NCBI GenBank assembly: GCA_902799665.1
Contig: CADCBK010000016.1
Location: 1-47,234 of the forward strand
Length of the DNA: 47,234 nucleotides
Direction: 5' to 3'
DNA from: an uncultured Spirochaetaceae bacterium
GTDB lineage: Bacteria; Spirochaetota; Spirochaetia; Treponematales; Treponemataceae
Made by a program: the position numbers and the translations under genes
In this document: positions 7,271 through 16,017 of the stretch, piece by piece
How the letters are laid out: the number at the start of each line of letters is the position of its first letter
How positions within the stretch are numbered: position 1 is the first letter of the stretch
The notes under the pieces: model-generated
Told to the model about the DNA's origin: nothing
Database searches by the model: none
Seen by the model: the letters and a program-made list of their open reading frames with translations, nothing else

Positions 7271-10189
7271 TTAGTGGAACTGGCCCCAGTTGGAGCCGCT
7301 TTCTATCGACACGCGCAGGGGAATCGAAAGCTGGACCGCGCCTTCCATTTTTTGGCGGAGGAGCGCGATTGTCTGCTCGACGGTTTCCGGCTTGTCGGGA
7401 CATTCCAAAATCAATTCGTCGTGGACTTGAAGCAAAAGGCGCGCTCCGTTGTTGGCTTCTTTTAGCGCGGCGGAAACGTCTATCATCGCTTTTTTTACGA
7501 TGTCGGCGGCGCTGCCTTGAACGGGCGTGTTGACCGCGACGCGCTCGGCGGCGGCTTTTTCCACCTTGTTCTTGCTGTTGATGTTCATGACGCGGCGGCG
7601 GCGGCCCATAATCGTTTGGACGTGGCCGCTTTCTTCCGCGCCTTTAATCGTGTCGTTGATAAAGGCGTTGATGGCGGAATATTGCTTAAAGTAATTTTCG
7701 ATAAAGCTTTGCGCCTGCGTTCGCGGGATTCCAAGCTGCGCGGCAAGCCTAAAGGCGCTCATTCCGTAGATTACGCCAAAGTTGATTGTCTTTGCCGTCC
7801 GCCGCATTTCTGGCGTGACTTGGTCGGCGGGAACTCCGTAGATAAGCGAGGCCGTGGCCTTGTGAACGTCGTCGCCGTTGATGAAGGCCGCGCGCATATT
7901 TTGGTCGCCCGAAAGGTGCGAGAGGACCACAAGCTCGATTTGCGAATAGTCGGCGCTTATCAAGACCGTTCCTGGAACGGCTGTAAAGGCCGAGCGGATT
8001 TTGCGGCCCGCTTCGTTGCGGACCGGAATGTTTTGCAAATTGGGGTCGCGGCTAGAAAGGCGGCCTGTCGCCGTTCCTGTTTGCATGAACGATGTGTGGA
8101 CGCGGCCATGCTTGTCGGCCAGTTTTGGAAGAGCCTCAACATAGGTTGACTGCAGCTTTGAAAGCTCGCGGAATTTTAGTATTTTTGCCGGAACTGGGTC
8201 CAGCTCGGCAAGCTCTTCCAAAACGCTTGTGTCGGTGGAGTAGCCGGTCTTGGTTTTCTTTCCGTGCGGAAGGCCGCGCTCGGTGAACAAAACTTCCTGC
8301 AATTGCTTGGGCGAGGCGATGTTGAACTCGTGGCCGACTTCTTTGTAGATTTCCTTTTCGGCGGAGGAAATTTCTTTTTGCAAATCCTTGTTGTAGGAAT
8401 CGAGCGCCGCCGAGTCCAAGTGGATTCCGGCCAATTCCATCTCGCCAAGAATTTTTATGAGCGGCATTTCGATTGTTTCAAAAAGTTCCAGTAAATTTTT
8501 CCGCTCAAGCTCTTCGTAAAAAATTTTGTAAAGCTGGAAGGTAAAGTCCGCGTCTTCGGCGGCGTAAGGAACGGCCTTTTCAAGCGGAACGTCGCGGAAT
8601 GTTTGTCCCTTGCCAACCAAGTCCTTGAATTCGATTCCGACAAGCGCGAGCTTTGTTTGGCCAAGCGTTTCAAGCGAGTAGGGCGAATGTCCGATTTTGT
8701 CCGGGTCCAAAAGCCAGGCGGCGATCATCGTGTCAAAAATCTTTGCCTTGCAATCGTCCTCGCGCAGGCCCGCCGTTCGCAAAACTTCGTAGTCAAACTT
8801 TGCGTTGTGCAGAACAAGCGTCCAGTCAGCCTCTTTGAACAAGCGCGAGATTTGTTCCACCGCGTCCGAGACGCTTACGCCGTCGCCAGAAAAAAGCGAG
8901 TCGCCTTGCGAGGCCACGGGAATGTAATGGCCCGCGCCGTTTTTGTTTGAAAGGCTAAAGCCCACAAGCTGAGCCTCGGTTGTCTTTAAGGAATCGGTTT
9001 CGGTGTCCAGGGCGACGATTTTTTGCTTTGAGGCTAAAATGCCGTCAACCAATTTTTTTAGCTCGTCCGCGCTTGTGACGGCCTTGTAGTCGCCCTCGTT
9101 TTTGCGCAGGGGAAGAGGCGCGGGCACTTCTTGGCCTTGCGCGGAATCGCCAGGTTGGCCAGAAGCGTTGGCCGGGGCGGAAACTTTTTCTTTACTAGAA
9201 CTTGCGGCGCGACCAAAACTGGAGTTGTTTTTTTCGGAATCTTCTTCCTGGCCAAAAAGTCCGGCCGTGCCATTTGCGTCGTCCAAAACTTTTTCGCCAG
9301 CTTCAAGCGCCAGCGCGGCGAATTGCTTGGCCGGCTGAAAGGCTTGATAGGCCTTTAACTTTTGGGCGGCGGCGGCGTAGTGGAATTGAGTCTTCGCGAC
9401 GTTTTCCAATTCATCGCCGGGAATCGTTGTACAAAGGGTGATCAGTTTTTTGGAAAAGAAGGCGCTGTCTTTTCCGTCGCGAATCTTTTGGCCAATTGCG
9501 CCTTTTATTTCGTCCGCGTGTTCGTAAATGCCTTCGAGCGAGCCGTACTGGTCCAAAAATTTGCAGGCGGTTTTTACGCCGACGCCTTTTACGCCGGGAA
9601 CGTTGTCAGCGGTGTCGCCGTAAAGCGAAAGCAAGTCCAAAAGGCGCTCCGGCTCCACGCCCCACTCAGCCTTTACGCCCTCCGCTCCCACGACTTTCCA
9701 AACGTCGGCGTGGTCGGGCTTAAGGATTTGGACGCGCTCGCCGACCAATTGCATCAAGTCCTTGTCGCCCGAAAGTATGCGGACGCTTTTTCCTTGCTCC
9801 ACCGCTTTGCGCGTGACGGTGGCGATGACGTCGTCGGCTTCGTAGCCTTCCACCCGCAAGGAAGGAACGCCAAGCGCTTCCAAAGTTTCCTCAATCCACG
9901 GAATTTGCGCGTGAAGGTCTTCGGGAGTTTTGGGGCGCGTGGCCTTGTAGTCGGAATACATTTCGTGGCGGAAGGTTTTTCCTTTTGAGTCAAGGGCGGC
10001 GATTAAAGTCTTGGGCTTGTAATGCTCAATCATCGCGCGCAGGTTCCTAAAAAAGCCAAAGAGAGCGCTGATGTTGCGCCCGTTGGAATCTGTGAGCGGC
10101 CTTGAAATGAAGGCGAAGTAGCAGCGGTAAATGAGGCCGTATGAGTCGATTATATAAATTGTGTCGTCGTTAAAAATGTCGTTTGCCAT
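7271..10189 (-). CDS. polA: DNA polymerase I
   Basis: The 972-residue enzyme fills repair gaps and removes RNA primers. An N-terminal 5'-3' exonuclease/FEN domain (about 1-300; YIIDSYGLIYRCYFAF, EGYEADDVIATV, LLSGDKDLMQL-type motifs) is followed by a 3'-5' proofreading domain that looks intact (ALDTETDSL near 393, HNAKFDYEVL, YAAEDADFTFQLY). The family-A polymerase domain carries motif A SADYSQIELVVL (about 746), motif B RRTAKTINFGVIYG (about 800) and motif C QVHDELILE (about 925). The frame runs 119 codons further upstream, but that extension is low-quality sequence. The ATG at 10189 begins the conserved MANDIFNDDTIYIIDSYG and sits six bases behind a -10. Between domains (about 300-370) is a low-complexity linker. 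Confidence 0.96.
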   Translation of the reverse strand: MANDIFNDDTIYIIDSYGLIYRCYFAFISRPLTDSNGRNISALFGFFRNLRAMIEHYKPKTLIAALDSKGKTFRHEMYSDYKATRPKTPEDLHAQIPWIEETLEALGVPSLRVEGYEADDVIATVTRKAVEQGKSVRILSGDKDLMQLVGERVQILKPDHADVWKVVGAEGVKAEWGVEPERLLDLLSLYGDTADNVPGVKGVGVKTACKFLDQYGSLEGIYEHADEIKGAIGQKIRDGKDSAFFSKKLITLCTTIPGDELENVAKTQFHYAAAAQKLKAYQAFQPAKQFAALALEAGEKVLDDANGTAGLFGQEEDSEKNNSSFGRAASSSKEKVSAPANASGQPGDSAQGQEVPAPLPLRKNEGDYKAVTSADELKKLVDGILASKQKIVALDTETDSLKTTEAQLVGFSLSNKNGAGHYIPVASQGDSLFSGDGVSVSDAVEQISRLFKEADWTLVLHNAKFDYEVLRTAGLREDDCKAKIFDTMIAAWLLDPDKIGHSPYSLETLGQTKLALVGIEFKDLVGKGQTFRDVPLEKAVPYAAEDADFTFQLYKIFYEELERKNLLELFETIEMPLIKILGEMELAGIHLDSAALDSYNKDLQKEISSAEKEIYKEVGHEFNIASPKQLQEVLFTERGLPHGKKTKTGYSTDTSVLEELAELDPVPAKILKFRELSKLQSTYVEALPKLADKHGRVHTSFMQTGTATGRLSSRDPNLQNIPVRNEAGRKIRSAFTAVPGTVLISADYSQIELVVLSHLSGDQNMRAAFINGDDVHKATASLIYGVPADQVTPEMRRTAKTINFGVIYGMSAFRLAAQLGIPRTQAQSFIENYFKQYSAINAFINDTIKGAEESGHVQTIMGRRRRVMNINSKNKVEKAAAERVAVNTPVQGSAADIVKKAMIDVSAALKEANNGARLLLQVHDELILECPDKPETVEQTIALLRQKMEGAVQLSIPLRVSIESGSNWGQFH

Positions 10190-10195
10190 GCGTGT

Positions 10196-10204
10196 ATTGT
10201 AACA
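10196..10204 (-). promoter_or_regulatory. Extended -10 promoter of polA, leaderless geometry
   Basis: On the minus strand TGTTACAAT (10196-10204) is an extended -10; the -35 position is poor. Six bases separate the hexamer from the ATG at 10189 and there is no ribosome-binding site, so the transcript should start at the ATG itself. Confidence 0.5.
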
Positions 10205-10276
10205 TAAAGCGGAGCGGTTTTCTATAGGAAAGTTTGGCTCAGTCAAAATCGCCGCAATAGGTGTCAAAATCGTAAA

Positions 10277-10306
10277 TTGACAGTAGAAAAAACTCGCTCT
10301 TATAAT
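10277..10306 (+). promoter_or_regulatory. Full-consensus sigma-70 promoter of the FGE-domain lipoprotein
   Basis: TTGACA (10277-10282), an 18-base spacer and TATAAT (10301-10306), both hexamers exact. Start of transcription is expected near 10313, giving a leader of about ten bases that consists almost entirely of the GGAGGA site before the ATG at 10323. Confidence 0.75.
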
Positions 10307-10322
10307 GGCGGCGGAGGAAAAA

Positions 10323-11366
10323 ATGAAAAAGTATTTTAGATTCGCCGCCAATTTTCGGGCGGCTGTGATTTTTCCATTTGCGTTTTGCGTCGCGTTTTTT
10401 GCGGAGTCGTGCAGTTCCCGCGGCGAGAATGTCGGAGTGAATGTTGTTCTTGATAACGTGGAACTGAACAAAACAAGCTGCGCGGTAGTCATTCCAAAAG
10501 GAAAGACGGCGACGGTGGATGTTGCGGACGGATCGTATTGGGACAAGATTGTTTTTGAGGGAAGCGTGGAAGAATGGCGCGGAGTTTTTATTCAAAACCG
10601 AAAAATAATATTGAGCGCCTTTTGCATGGGCCAGTATCCTGTCACGCAAGAACTGTTCGAAAAAGTCATGGGCTACAATCCCTGCTTGTTTAAGGACGAC
10701 ATTCCTGGCGAATCAACCGCGTTGCGCGCGGCGGATACAATTTCTTGGTTTGAGGGAATTGTCTTTTGCAACAAGCTTACGCAAGCGACGATGAAAGATT
10801 CCGACTGCGTTTATTACGCGAATTCCTCCTGCAAAAAAATCTATGGCGAGGATGACATGAAAAAGCGCGCCGTTCCGTTCTTCAACCAAAAGAAAAAAGG
10901 CTGGCGGCTCCCGACCGAAACTGAATGGGAATACGCGGCCCGCGGCGGAATCGAAAATTTTGACAAAAGGAATTTCGCTTTTTCTGGAACGGCCAGCGCG
11001 GACGGAAAGATTGTCCTTGACAGAAAAGGCAACGTGTTCACTGACGCGAACTTGGACGATTACGGCTGGTACCGCGCCAACTCAAACAAATCGACGCACG
11101 AAGTTGGATTAAAAAAGCCCAACGCGCTTGGCCTTTACGACATGACCGGAAACGTTTGGGAATGGATTTACGATTGGCTTGACCACCACATTGCGGAAGG
11201 AACTATAAAAAACCCGATTGGTCCGGAAACTGGCGCCGACCGTTGCCTGCGCGGAGGCTCTTGGTTTGACAACGCCTACGACTGCGTCCTTTGCAGGCGC
11301 TTTCACAACGCGCACCCCGGCATCGGACACTCGTATTTTGGCTTTAGGGTTTGCAGGAGCTTATAG
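10323..11366 (+). CDS. Lipoprotein with formylglycine-generating-enzyme (SUMF1/FGE-sulfatase) domain
   Basis: The start at 10323 is set by GGAGGA directly upstream; an earlier in-frame ATG at 10305 overlaps the -10 hexamer. The N-terminus has Arg/Lys residues, a hydrophobic stretch (AVIFPFAFCVAFFA) and a lipobox-like AESC|S, so it is probably a membrane-anchored lipoprotein. The rest is the FGE-sulfatase fold: MGQYPVTQELFEKVMGYNP, GWRLPTETEWEYAARGG, GLYDMTGNVWEWIYDW and RCLRGGSW...GFRVCRSL. True formylglycine-generating enzymes oxidise a sulfatase cysteine; most bacterial members of this broad family have other or unknown roles, often ligand binding through the C-type-lectin-like core. No sulfatase gene is in the window. 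It ends one base before the convergent ABC ATPase gene ends. Confidence 0.88.
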   Translation: MKKYFRFAANFRAAVIFPFAFCVAFFAESCSSRGENVGVNVVLDNVELNKTSCAVVIPKGKTATVDVADGSYWDKIVFEGSVEEWRGVFIQNRKIILSAFCMGQYPVTQELFEKVMGYNPCLFKDDIPGESTALRAADTISWFEGIVFCNKLTQATMKDSDCVYYANSSCKKIYGEDDMKKRAVPFFNQKKKGWRLPTETEWEYAARGGIENFDKRNFAFSGTASADGKIVLDRKGNVFTDANLDDYGWYRANSNKSTHEVGLKKPNALGLYDMTGNVWEWIYDWLDHHIAEGTIKNPIGPETGADRCLRGGSWFDNAYDCVLCRRFHNAHPGIGHSYFGFRVCRSL

Positions 11367-12131
11367 TTAAATCCCGTCCGCGTAGTTTACGCGCTTTTCA
11401 AACTTAAAGGCGTCCAAGAAATTTTTGGCGCGCTCGGTTTTTGGCGCGGTAAAAAATTGCTCGGGCGCGGCTTCTTCGACGATGACGCCTTGGTCGATGA
11501 ACACGATTCGGTCGGCGACGGCGCGGGCGAATTCCAGTTGGTGGGTCACAATCAGCATTGTGCGGCCCTCTTTGGCCAAGTCCATCATTACGTCCAAAAC
11601 TTCGCGAACCATTTCAGGGTCAAGGGCGGCGGTGACTTCGTCAAAGAGCAAGACTTCGGGATTCATGCACAAGGCGCGGACAATCGCCACGCGCTGCTTT
11701 TGGCCGCCCGAAAGCTCCTTGGGGTAGGAATTGATTTTGTCCAAAAGGCCGACGCGCTCCAAAAGTTTTTTGGCTTGCTCTGCGACTTGCGCCTTGTCGC
11801 GTTTTTGCGCTTTTATCGGGCCAAGCAAAACGTTTTGCAGGACGGTCATGTTGGGGAACAAGTCGTAGCTTTGGAACACCATTCCGATCCGCTGGCGGAT
11901 CAAGTGCATGTCCTTGACTCGGTTGGAAATCAACTCTCCGTCCAAATAAATTTCTCCGCCCTGTATTGACTCCAAGCCGTTGACGCAGCGCAAAAGGGTT
12001 GACTTTCCGCAGCCCGACGGTCCGAGGATTACGACAACTTCGCCGCGCTCAACGTCCAAAGAAACTCCTTCCAAAACGCCGCCGGCTTCTTTATATGACT
12101 TTACAAGGTTTTTAATTTGCAATATAGGCAT
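11367..12131 (-). CDS. Polar amino-acid ABC importer, ATPase subunit
   Basis: The 254-residue nucleotide-binding protein powers the importer encoded just upstream. It shows Walker [10 protein letters not shown] (about 36-44), the Q-loop [13 protein letters not shown], the signature [11 protein letters not shown], and Walker [14 protein letters not shown] followed by the H-loop VTHQ. Walker B ends [11 protein letters not shown] rather than the usual [11 protein letters not shown], which keeps the catalytic Glu. Start ATG follows a GAGGA site. It is the last gene of the leftward set, four bases after the permease stop. It belongs to the GlnQ/HisP/TcyC group; substrate is discussed under the binding protein. 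Confidence 0.92.
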   Translation of the reverse strand: MPILQIKNLVKSYKEAGGVLEGVSLDVERGEVVVILGPSGCGKSTLLRCVNGLESIQGGEIYLDGELISNRVKDMHLIRQRIGMVFQSYDLFPNMTVLQNVLLGPIKAQKRDKAQVAEQAKKLLERVGLLDKINSYPKELSGGQKQRVAIVRALCMNPEVLLFDEVTAALDPEMVREVLDVMMDLAKEGRTMLIVTHQLEFARAVADRIVFIDQGVIVEEAAPEQFFTAPKTERAKNFLDAFKFEKRVNYADGI

Positions 12132-12135
12132 ACAG

Positions 12136-12831
12136 TTATCCTCTCTTTTCCAGCTTGTCGGCGGCCAACGAAAGCGGCCAGCAAACGATGAAATACATCA
12201 AAAAAATTATTCCGTAAACCGCGATTGAAGCGGTCGGGATTTTCATTCGGTTGGCCTCGATGATTTGCTGGCCGACTTTGACGACTTCGATTACGCCCAC
12301 AAAAACAACGAGCGAAGTTGTCTTTATCATTCGCGTGATAAGGTTCATGCTGAGCGGAACCAAGCGCTTTATCGTTTGCGGAATTATTATGTAAAAAAAT
12401 ATTTGGCGCTCGGTAAGGCCAATCGCGCGGCCGCTTTCGTATTGGTGGCGGGGAATCGATTGCAAGGCGCCGCGAACCAAGTCGCCCATTTCAGCCGTTC
12501 CCCAAAGCGAGAAGACGATTACAGACGCGGCCTCTCCCGAAATAGAAATGTCAAAGGCGCGCGCCAATCCAAAATATGCCAAAAAGAGCAAAACCATTTG
12601 CGGCATTATGCGCATGAATTCCAAGTAGGCGGCGCACAAAAGTTTTACCGCGCGGTTTTTGCGCGTCAAAAGGATTCCGAACAAAAAGCCCAAAAAGATT
12701 GAGATGACTACAGAAACCGCGGCGATCCAAATCGTCACGCCAAGGCCGCCCAAAAGGCGGACGAAATTCTTTCCTTTAAAAAGGACGCTAAAGGCGGTGG
12801 AGATCGCCTGGGCCGCGTTAATATTGTCCAC
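12136..12831 (-). CDS. Polar amino-acid ABC importer, permease subunit (second)
   Basis: A 231-residue HisM/GlnP-type inner-membrane permease with about five membrane segments. The EAA-loop region reads [35 protein letters not shown], in which the residues that dock on the ATPase are recognisable. The start is GTG at 12831, behind GGAGG seven bases upstream; it overlaps the preceding permease by 14 bases, indicating translational coupling. With that permease it should form the heterodimeric channel. Confidence 0.9.
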   Translation of the reverse strand: MDNINAAQAISTAFSVLFKGKNFVRLLGGLGVTIWIAAVSVVISIFLGFLFGILLTRKNRAVKLLCAAYLEFMRIMPQMVLLFLAYFGLARAFDISISGEAASVIVFSLWGTAEMGDLVRGALQSIPRHQYESGRAIGLTERQIFFYIIIPQTIKRLVPLSMNLITRMIKTTSLVVFVGVIEVVKVGQQIIEANRMKIPTASIAVYGIIFLMYFIVCWPLSLAADKLEKRG

Positions 12832-13471
12832 GCTTTAACCTCCTTTCGATGATTCGCGACAAAACGGAAATCGGAAGCAAAATTATAAAATACGCGGCGA
12901 CCAAAAGCAAAAGCGATTCTTCGGTCTTGTAGTAAAGGCCGATCAAATCCTTTGCGACAAACATCAAGTCGGCCAAGGCCACCGCGCTAAAGACCGACGT
13001 TTCCTTTAACAAAAATATTATGTTGGCGACAACGCCAGGAACTGAAAGCGCCGCCGCTTGCGGGAGCACGACGTATTCCACCAGCTGCCGCTTGTTGAGG
13101 CCGACGCACATTCCGCTTTCCAGCTGGACGCGGCCGACTGATTCCAAGGCGCTTCTAAAAGTTTCGGCCATGTATGAGCCGCCCAAAAACGTAAGGCCGA
13201 TGATTCCGCATTGTTCGCCGGAAAGTTTTATTCCCAAGCGCGGAAGGGCAAAGTACAAAAAGAACAATTGAATCAAAAGCGGCGTGTTGCGCGACAGTTC
13301 CGTGTAGGCGCGAACGATAAAAGACAATGCGGGAACCTTCCAATAGCGGACAAGGGCGCAGAAAATTCCCGCAAAGAATGAAAGCGTTATTCCTATAAAG
13401 CCAATCCGCAACGTAAGGCAAGTGGCCTCAACATACAACGGAAGAACTTCTTTTATAAAATCAAAATCCAT
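12818..13471 (-). CDS. Polar amino-acid ABC importer, permease subunit (first)
   Basis: A 217-residue permease of the same family, with hydrophobic segments throughout and the EAA loop ETFRSALESVGRVQLESGMCVGLNKRQLVEYVVLPQ. The ATG at 13471 lies directly behind a 14-base palindrome (13474-13487) whose right half contains the only Shine-Dalgarno-like AGG, so initiation may depend on RNA structure. An intrinsic terminator separates it from the binding-protein gene, so expression of the membrane part should be lower than that of the binding protein. Confidence 0.9.
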   Translation of the reverse strand: MDFDFIKEVLPLYVEATCLTLRIGFIGITLSFFAGIFCALVRYWKVPALSFIVRAYTELSRNTPLLIQLFFLYFALPRLGIKLSGEQCGIIGLTFLGGSYMAETFRSALESVGRVQLESGMCVGLNKRQLVEYVVLPQAAALSVPGVVANIIFLLKETSVFSAVALADLMFVAKDLIGLYYKTEESLLLLVAAYFIILLPISVLSRIIERRLKRGQY

Positions 13472-13473
13472 TA

Positions 13474-13487
13474 CAACCTGCAGGTTG
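13474..13487. repeat. Perfect 14-bp palindrome at the permease translation start
   Basis: CAACCTGCAGGTTG stands two bases before the permease ATG. As RNA it could hide the AGG that would serve as ribosome-binding site; as DNA it could bind a dimeric protein. Function is inferred from position only. Confidence 0.4.
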
Positions 13488-13493
13488 GCGCAA

Positions 13494-13525
13494 CAAAAAA
13501 AATTGCCCGGACACGCCGGGCAATT
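13494..13525 (-). terminator. Strong intrinsic terminator inside the importer operon
   Basis: On the minus strand AATTGCCCGG, a CGTGT loop and CCGGGCAATT form a perfect 10-bp stem followed by a run of T. It lies between the binding-protein gene and the first permease gene. Partial termination here would give the usual excess of binding protein over membrane components. Confidence 0.85.
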
Positions 13526-13551
13526 AGAGGTTAACCAACGGCTTTTATATT

Positions 13552-14403
13552 TTACAACTTTCCGCCTTCTACTACAAGACTGTCGGCGTCGGAATCTTTT
13601 CCGTACACGCTGCGGAGCGTGGCTTCGTAGTCTGCGTGGAAGAACTTTTCCTTGCCAAGCTGGACAATCTCGTTGTTGATCCAGTCAAGCAAGTCCTTGT
13701 TTCCTTTCTGCACCGCGGGAGCGATGGCGTCCAAGCTTCCGATTGAGTCGGCTCCGGCTCCAACCGCGAATGTCGGGTTTTCGATCGCCCAGGCAAGGAC
13801 TTCAGTGTTGTCGGTTGAAAGTCCGTCGCCGCGTCCGTCCAAAAGCGCGTTGTAGGCTTCTGAGTACTGGTCAAACTTCAAGAGCTTGATTTTGGGATAG
13901 TTCTTTGAGAAGTAGGACTCGGCGGTTGTTCCCTTGGCTATGATTAAAGTCTTTCCGTTAAGCTGGGCGGGATTTGTGATCAAAGCCTTTTTGGGAGAAA
14001 CGATTCCCAAGGCAACCTTCATGTAGGGAAGGGCAAAGTCAACCTTTTGGGCGCGTTCGGGCGTTACGGTAAAATTGGCAAGAACGATGTCAACCTTTCC
14101 TGTGGCCAAAACTTCAACGCGGGCCGCGGCCTCTACCGGAACGTACTTTACTTTTACTCCCAAATCCTTTGCGATGCGGTTTCCAAAGTAAACGTCGTAG
14201 CCCTGGTACTCGCCGTTTTCGTCAACGTAGCCAAAAGGCTTTTTGTCGCTGAATACGGCGATTTTGATTGTCTTGCTCTTTTTAATCTCGGCAACGGTTC
14301 GTCCGCTGGCGGGCTTGGCAAATACGGCTTGGCTTGCGGCCGCGGCAACGATAAGGGCGGCGGCAACGGCTTTTGTGATCTTTCCAAAATTCTTTGTGTT
14401 CAT
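13552..14403 (-). CDS. Periplasmic amino-acid-binding protein of ABC importer
   Basis: The 283-residue protein starts at the ATG at 14403 behind TAGGAGA. A signal peptide follows (MNTKNFGKITKAVAAALIVAAAASQAVFA, cleavage near AKP); the longer upstream frame is spurious. The mature part is a type II solute-binding protein: IKIAVFSDKKPFGYVDENGEYQGYDVYFGNRIAKDLG, then VDIVLANFTVTPERAQKVDFALPYMK, which contains the ligand-contacting Thr/Arg region. Substrate is not fixed by these motifs. The neighbour upstream is metY, and the shared direction suggests a sulfur amino acid such as cystine or methionine, but this is inference from context. Confidence 0.9.
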   Translation of the reverse strand: MNTKNFGKITKAVAAALIVAAAASQAVFAKPASGRTVAEIKKSKTIKIAVFSDKKPFGYVDENGEYQGYDVYFGNRIAKDLGVKVKYVPVEAAARVEVLATGKVDIVLANFTVTPERAQKVDFALPYMKVALGIVSPKKALITNPAQLNGKTLIIAKGTTAESYFSKNYPKIKLLKFDQYSEAYNALLDGRGDGLSTDNTEVLAWAIENPTFAVGAGADSIGSLDAIAPAVQKGNKDLLDWINNEIVQLGKEKFFHADYEATLRSVYGKDSDADSLVVEGGKL

Positions 14404-14446
14404 AATTGTATCTCCTATAAAATAATTTTTGTTTTGTTGTTTAATT

Positions 14447-14522
14447 GCGGATTGAAAATATAAAATCAATCCGCAAAATGAACGAGTCAAGGCCTTGAGC
14501 GTAGCGTGCCTTGACCGTTCAT
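14447..14522 (-). other. Two intercistronic hairpins between metY and the importer
   Basis: GCGGATTGA (14447-14455) pairs perfectly with TCAATCCGC (14466-14474). A second, longer stem pairs 14478-14493 with 14508-14522, 15 base pairs with one bulged A, and covers the metY stop codon. Only a four-T tract follows on the minus strand, so this is at best a weak terminator; it may also protect the metY mRNA end. The 115-base gap holds nothing else. Confidence 0.55.
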
Positions 14523-15799
14523 ATGGCTTTAAATCCATTCTCCAAGTCGGCGATGATGTCGTCGATGTGCTCCGTTCCGATAGAAAGACGGATCGTGCTT
14601 TGCGTGATTCCCTGGTCGGCAAGCTCGGCGTCGCTCAACTGGCTGTGAGTTGTCGTGGCCGGGTGGATGACCAAGCTCTTAACGTCGGCGACGTTGGCAA
14701 GCAAGCTGAAAATCTTAAGGTTGTCGATGAACTTCCAGGCCGCGTCTTTTCCGCCCTTGATTTCAAAGGTGAAAATCGAGCCGCCGCCGTTGGGGAAGTA
14801 CTTTTGGTAAAGCGCGTGGTCGGGATGGTCGGCCAATGAAGGATGGTTGACCTTCGCGACTTTGGGATGCTTTGAAAGGTACTCGACGACCTTCTTTGTG
14901 TTCTCGGCGTGGCGTTCCAAGCGGAGCGAAAGCGTTTCCGTTCCCTGCAACAAGAGGAAGGCGTTGAAGGGGCTGATCGAAGCGCCTTGGTCGCGCAAAA
15001 GGATGGCGCGAATGTATGTTACAAAGGCGGCCGGTCCAACGGCGTCCGCGAACGAAACTCCGTGATAACTGGGGTTGGGCGCGGCGATTGGAGCGTACTT
15101 TCCGCTCTTTTTCCAATCAAACTTGCCTGAGTCAACAATCACGCCGCCAAGGGTTGTTCCATGGCCGCCGATGAATTTTGTGGCGGAATGAACGACGATG
15201 TCCGCTCCGTGCTCAATCGGACGGATAAGGAAGGGCGTTCCAAAAGTGTTGTCGATTACAACGGGGATTCCGTGCTTGTGGGCAATGGCGGCGATGGCGT
15301 CGATATCAGGAATGTCGCTGTTGGGGTTTCCCAAAGTCTCTAGGTAAACGGCCTTTGTGTTGGCTTTGATCGCGCCTTCGACTTCCTTAAGGTCGTGGGC
15401 GTTTACAAAAGTTGTCTCAACGCCAAACTGCTTTAGCGTGTGCGAAAGCAAGTTGTAGGTTCCGCCGTAGATTGTTTTTTGAGCCACAATGTGTTCGCCG
15501 GCTTGGGCCAAGGCCTCGATTGTGTAGGTGATGGCAGCCGCTCCGGAGGCAACGGCCAAGGCCGCGACTCCGCCTTCGAGCGCCGCGATGCGCTTTTCAA
15601 AAACGTCCTGGGTGCTGTTGGTCAAGCGGCCGTAAATGTTTCCGGCGTCTGCCAAACCAAAGCGGTCGGCGGCGTGCTTAGAGTTGTGGAAAACGTAAGA
15701 CGTCGTCTGGTAAATCGGAACCGCTCTTGAATCTGTGGTGGGATCAGCCTGTTCCTGGCCAACGTGCAACTGCAATGTTTCAAACTTATAATTAGACAT
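14519..15799 (-). CDS. metY: O-acetylhomoserine (thiol)-lyase / sulfhydrylase
   Basis: The 426-residue PLP enzyme should condense O-acetylhomoserine (or O-acetylserine) with sulfide to give homocysteine (or cysteine) in the cytoplasm. It shows the Cys/Met-metabolism family features: LQLHVGQEQADPTTDSRAVPIYQTTSYVF at the N-terminus, GAAAITYTIEALAQAGEHIV, the IDNTFGTPFLIRPIEHGADIVVHSATKFIGGHGTTLGG segment with the PLP lysine in SATKF, and the C-terminal SIRLSIGTEHIDDI. This pattern and the long form match MetY rather than cystathionine gamma-synthase. It has a leader of about 270 bases with a Cys-rich peptide, described separately, and is followed by an amino-acid importer in the same direction. 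Confidence 0.93.
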   Translation of the reverse strand: MSNYKFETLQLHVGQEQADPTTDSRAVPIYQTTSYVFHNSKHAADRFGLADAGNIYGRLTNSTQDVFEKRIAALEGGVAALAVASGAAAITYTIEALAQAGEHIVAQKTIYGGTYNLLSHTLKQFGVETTFVNAHDLKEVEGAIKANTKAVYLETLGNPNSDIPDIDAIAAIAHKHGIPVVIDNTFGTPFLIRPIEHGADIVVHSATKFIGGHGTTLGGVIVDSGKFDWKKSGKYAPIAAPNPSYHGVSFADAVGPAAFVTYIRAILLRDQGASISPFNAFLLLQGTETLSLRLERHAENTKKVVEYLSKHPKVAKVNHPSLADHPDHALYQKYFPNGGGSIFTFEIKGGKDAAWKFIDNLKIFSLLANVADVKSLVIHPATTTHSQLSDAELADQGITQSTIRLSIGTEHIDDIIADLENGFKAI

Positions 15800-15831
15800 A
15801 ATGTTATTCTCCTATAAAAATAAATGGTTCG

Positions 15832-15940
15832 GCTTGGACCCAAAAAGGCCAAGCGTTTTTTGCGGGCGGCCGTAAAAAAGGGCCGCGGCAAAATCCAAAA
15901 ATAAAAATGTGTTGGATTATTGGCTAAAGGTCTTTCAGCC
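15832..15940 (-). promoter_or_regulatory. Structured metY leader with four mutually close hairpins
   Basis: In transcription order: GGCT/AGCC plus AAAG/CTTT arms (15922-15940), overlapping the leader-peptide stop; AATCCAA/TTGGATT (15892-15898 with 15912-15918); GCGGCC/GGCCGC (15866-15871 with 15881-15886) with a T-rich loop; GCTTGG/CCAAGC (15832-15837 with 15849-15854) followed by a T-rich stretch. A ribosome stalled on the tandem Cys codons at 15952-15957 would cover the first arm and could redirect folding. I cannot tell by eye which stem is the terminator or anti-terminator. No SAM or other known riboswitch core was recognised. Confidence 0.5.
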
Positions 15941-16017
15941 TAAAAGAAAAGACAACAGGGGCGCATGCGTCCGTTACGGAAATTTTCTCTTACGAGTTTT
16001 TCAAAATAAACTTTCAT
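15940..16017 (-). CDS. metY leader peptide with tandem cysteine codons (25 aa)
   Basis: ATG at 16017 with GGAGG (16024-16028) six bases upstream opens a 25-codon frame that ends TAG at 15940-15942. The peptide begins MKVYFEKLVREN and ends RMRPCCLFF; the two Cys codons (TGT TGT, 15952-15957) are four codons from the stop. It lies between the metY promoter and metY. Cys codons are rare in bacterial proteins, so a pair placed at the end of a short leader frame before a sulfur-assimilation gene is the architecture of a translational attenuator that senses charged tRNA-Cys. Too short for most gene finders. Confidence 0.65.
   Translation of the reverse strand: MKVYFEKLVRENFRNGRMRPCCLFF

Noticed and set aside
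10190..10546. Extension of polA by 119 codons upstream of 10189
   Set aside because: The extension crosses the polA -10, the divergent FGE promoter and the FGE coding start, and lacks polymerase homology.
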